In this document: one piece after another, positions 63,697 through 64,000 of the stretch
Numbering within the stretch: position 1 is the stretch's first letter
Layout: the number at the start of each line of letters is the position of its first letter
Source: Tunturiibacter empetritectus
GTDB taxonomy: Bacteria; Acidobacteriota; Terriglobia; Terriglobales; Acidobacteriaceae
Direction of reading: 5' to 3'
Assembly: GCF_013410875.1 (NCBI RefSeq)
Contig: NZ_JACCCU010000002.1
Coordinates: forward strand, 372,001 to 436,000
DNA: 64,000 nucleotides
Notes under the pieces: model-generated
Told to the model about the DNA's origin: nothing
The model's input: only the letters and a program-made list of their open reading frames with translations
The model's database searches: none
Program-made: the position numbers and the translations under genes

Positions 63697-64000
63697 CTAC
63701 TGCGGCGGCGTCAAAATATGACGCGTCCCCTCTTCCGGAGCCGAGGTGCTATCCGGGCGCACCGTCGTCGGATCACTCAGCACCTTTGCATCCTGCAGCG
63801 GAACCGCAATCCCCGTCGACCGGATAAACGCCTTGCTCTTATCGATAGTCACCATAAGCTGGTGCTGTCCTCGGGTCGAGTTGTACGGCCGTGGAAACTC
63901 GACAATATAGCGCCCGCGAACCATCGCCACAAACTCTGTCAGGCGCTTATCCAACGTGTCCCTGTTGGCCGCAAACACAAGTCCACCGCTAAGTTCACAC
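63697..64000 (-). CDS. VWFA-related acidobacterial protein, C-terminal part
   Basis: The frame is open from the right edge to the stop at 63697, 100 residues. CELSGGLVFAANRDTL, EFVAMVRGRYIVEFPRP, NSTRGQHQLMVTID and TGIAVPLQDAKVL are the C-terminal pattern of the secreted VWFA-related domain proteins expanded in Acidobacteria. Start, signal peptide and metal site lie outside the window. Function of the family is unknown. Confidence 0.85.
   Translation of the reverse strand, partial: CELSGGLVFAANRDTLDKRLTEFVAMVRGRYIVEFPRPYNSTRGQHQLMVTIDKSKAFIRSTGIAVPLQDAKVLSDPTTVRPDSTSAPEEGTRHILTPPQ

Overview
The window looks like chromosome of a Terriglobia-type acidobacterium (Edaphobacter/Granulicella/Terriglobus relatives). 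This is inferred from family content, not from a database search. It is GC-rich by eye. It carries the C-terminus of a VWFA-related protein of the type described from Acidobacteria, a TonB receptor remnant with an N-terminal carboxypeptidase-regulatory-like domain, a FecR/DUF6600 protein, a PEP-CTERM protein, Tat-exported ferritin-like proteins, a bacillithiol-type deacetylase and Gram-negative lipid A/LPS genes. Most of the window is housekeeping. I see no phage, insertion sequence, CRISPR array or secondary-metabolite cluster.

Layout. 1-5.0 kb: end of an FG-GAP secreted protein, a decayed TonB receptor, and a metal module (62-aa leader ORF, NRAMP-related transporter, 74-aa membrane protein) divergent from an RcnR-like repressor. 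5.0-6.0 kb: about 800 bases without a convincing gene, then tRNA-Leu(CAA). 6.1-12.6 kb (minus): fructokinase, an Asd-like protein, pssA-psd (phosphatidylethanolamine synthesis), a YdcH-like protein, and a tight operon of a MeaB/methylmalonyl-CoA epimerase fusion, tsaB and rimI. 12.7-21.8 kb (mostly plus): ExuT-like MFS carrier with a FadR-type regulator, metG, PEP-CTERM protein, cupin, tatD, yajQ and a polyprenyl synthase. 21.8-25.7 kb: serine-acetyltransferase-like gene, membrane protein, xseB and a fused homocysteine methyltransferase/MTHFR. 25.9-30.4 kb (plus): lipoprotein, bshB1 and two tandem ferritin-like proteins. 30.4-35.7 kb (minus): P-loop protein, lpxD, a LpxL-type acyltransferase, a SYLF protein, a structured non-coding stretch, an orphan LuxR regulator and dcd. 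36-42 kb: HU, priA, a SnoaL/XRE pair, an LssY-domain protein and an RNase T2. 42.3-54.0 kb (minus): udg, rpoZ, gmk, yicC, msbA-like, then rapZ, hpf, rpoN, lptB and a fused LptC/LptA protein. 54.3-64 kb: two hypotheticals, an OpgC-like acyltransferase, a NAGS-like GNAT, glyS/glyQ, a frameshifted FecR/DUF6600 gene and a truncated VWFA-related gene.

The most unusual features are structural. Two accessory genes (PEP-CTERM and acetyltransferase) are each bracketed by direct repeats of the 3' end of the neighbouring housekeeping gene (metG and the polyprenyl synthase gene). A REP/REPIN-like palindromic family occurs four times. A non-coding stretch at 34.1-34.4 kb holds a long terminator-like hairpin and an AT-rich perfect palindrome. 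Unusual proteins include the MeaB-epimerase fusion, the fused LptC/LptA, a RapZ without the Walker A Ser/Thr, an orphan LuxR protein with a degenerate receiver, and an NRAMP-related transporter that lacks the usual metal-binding Asn, Met and His.
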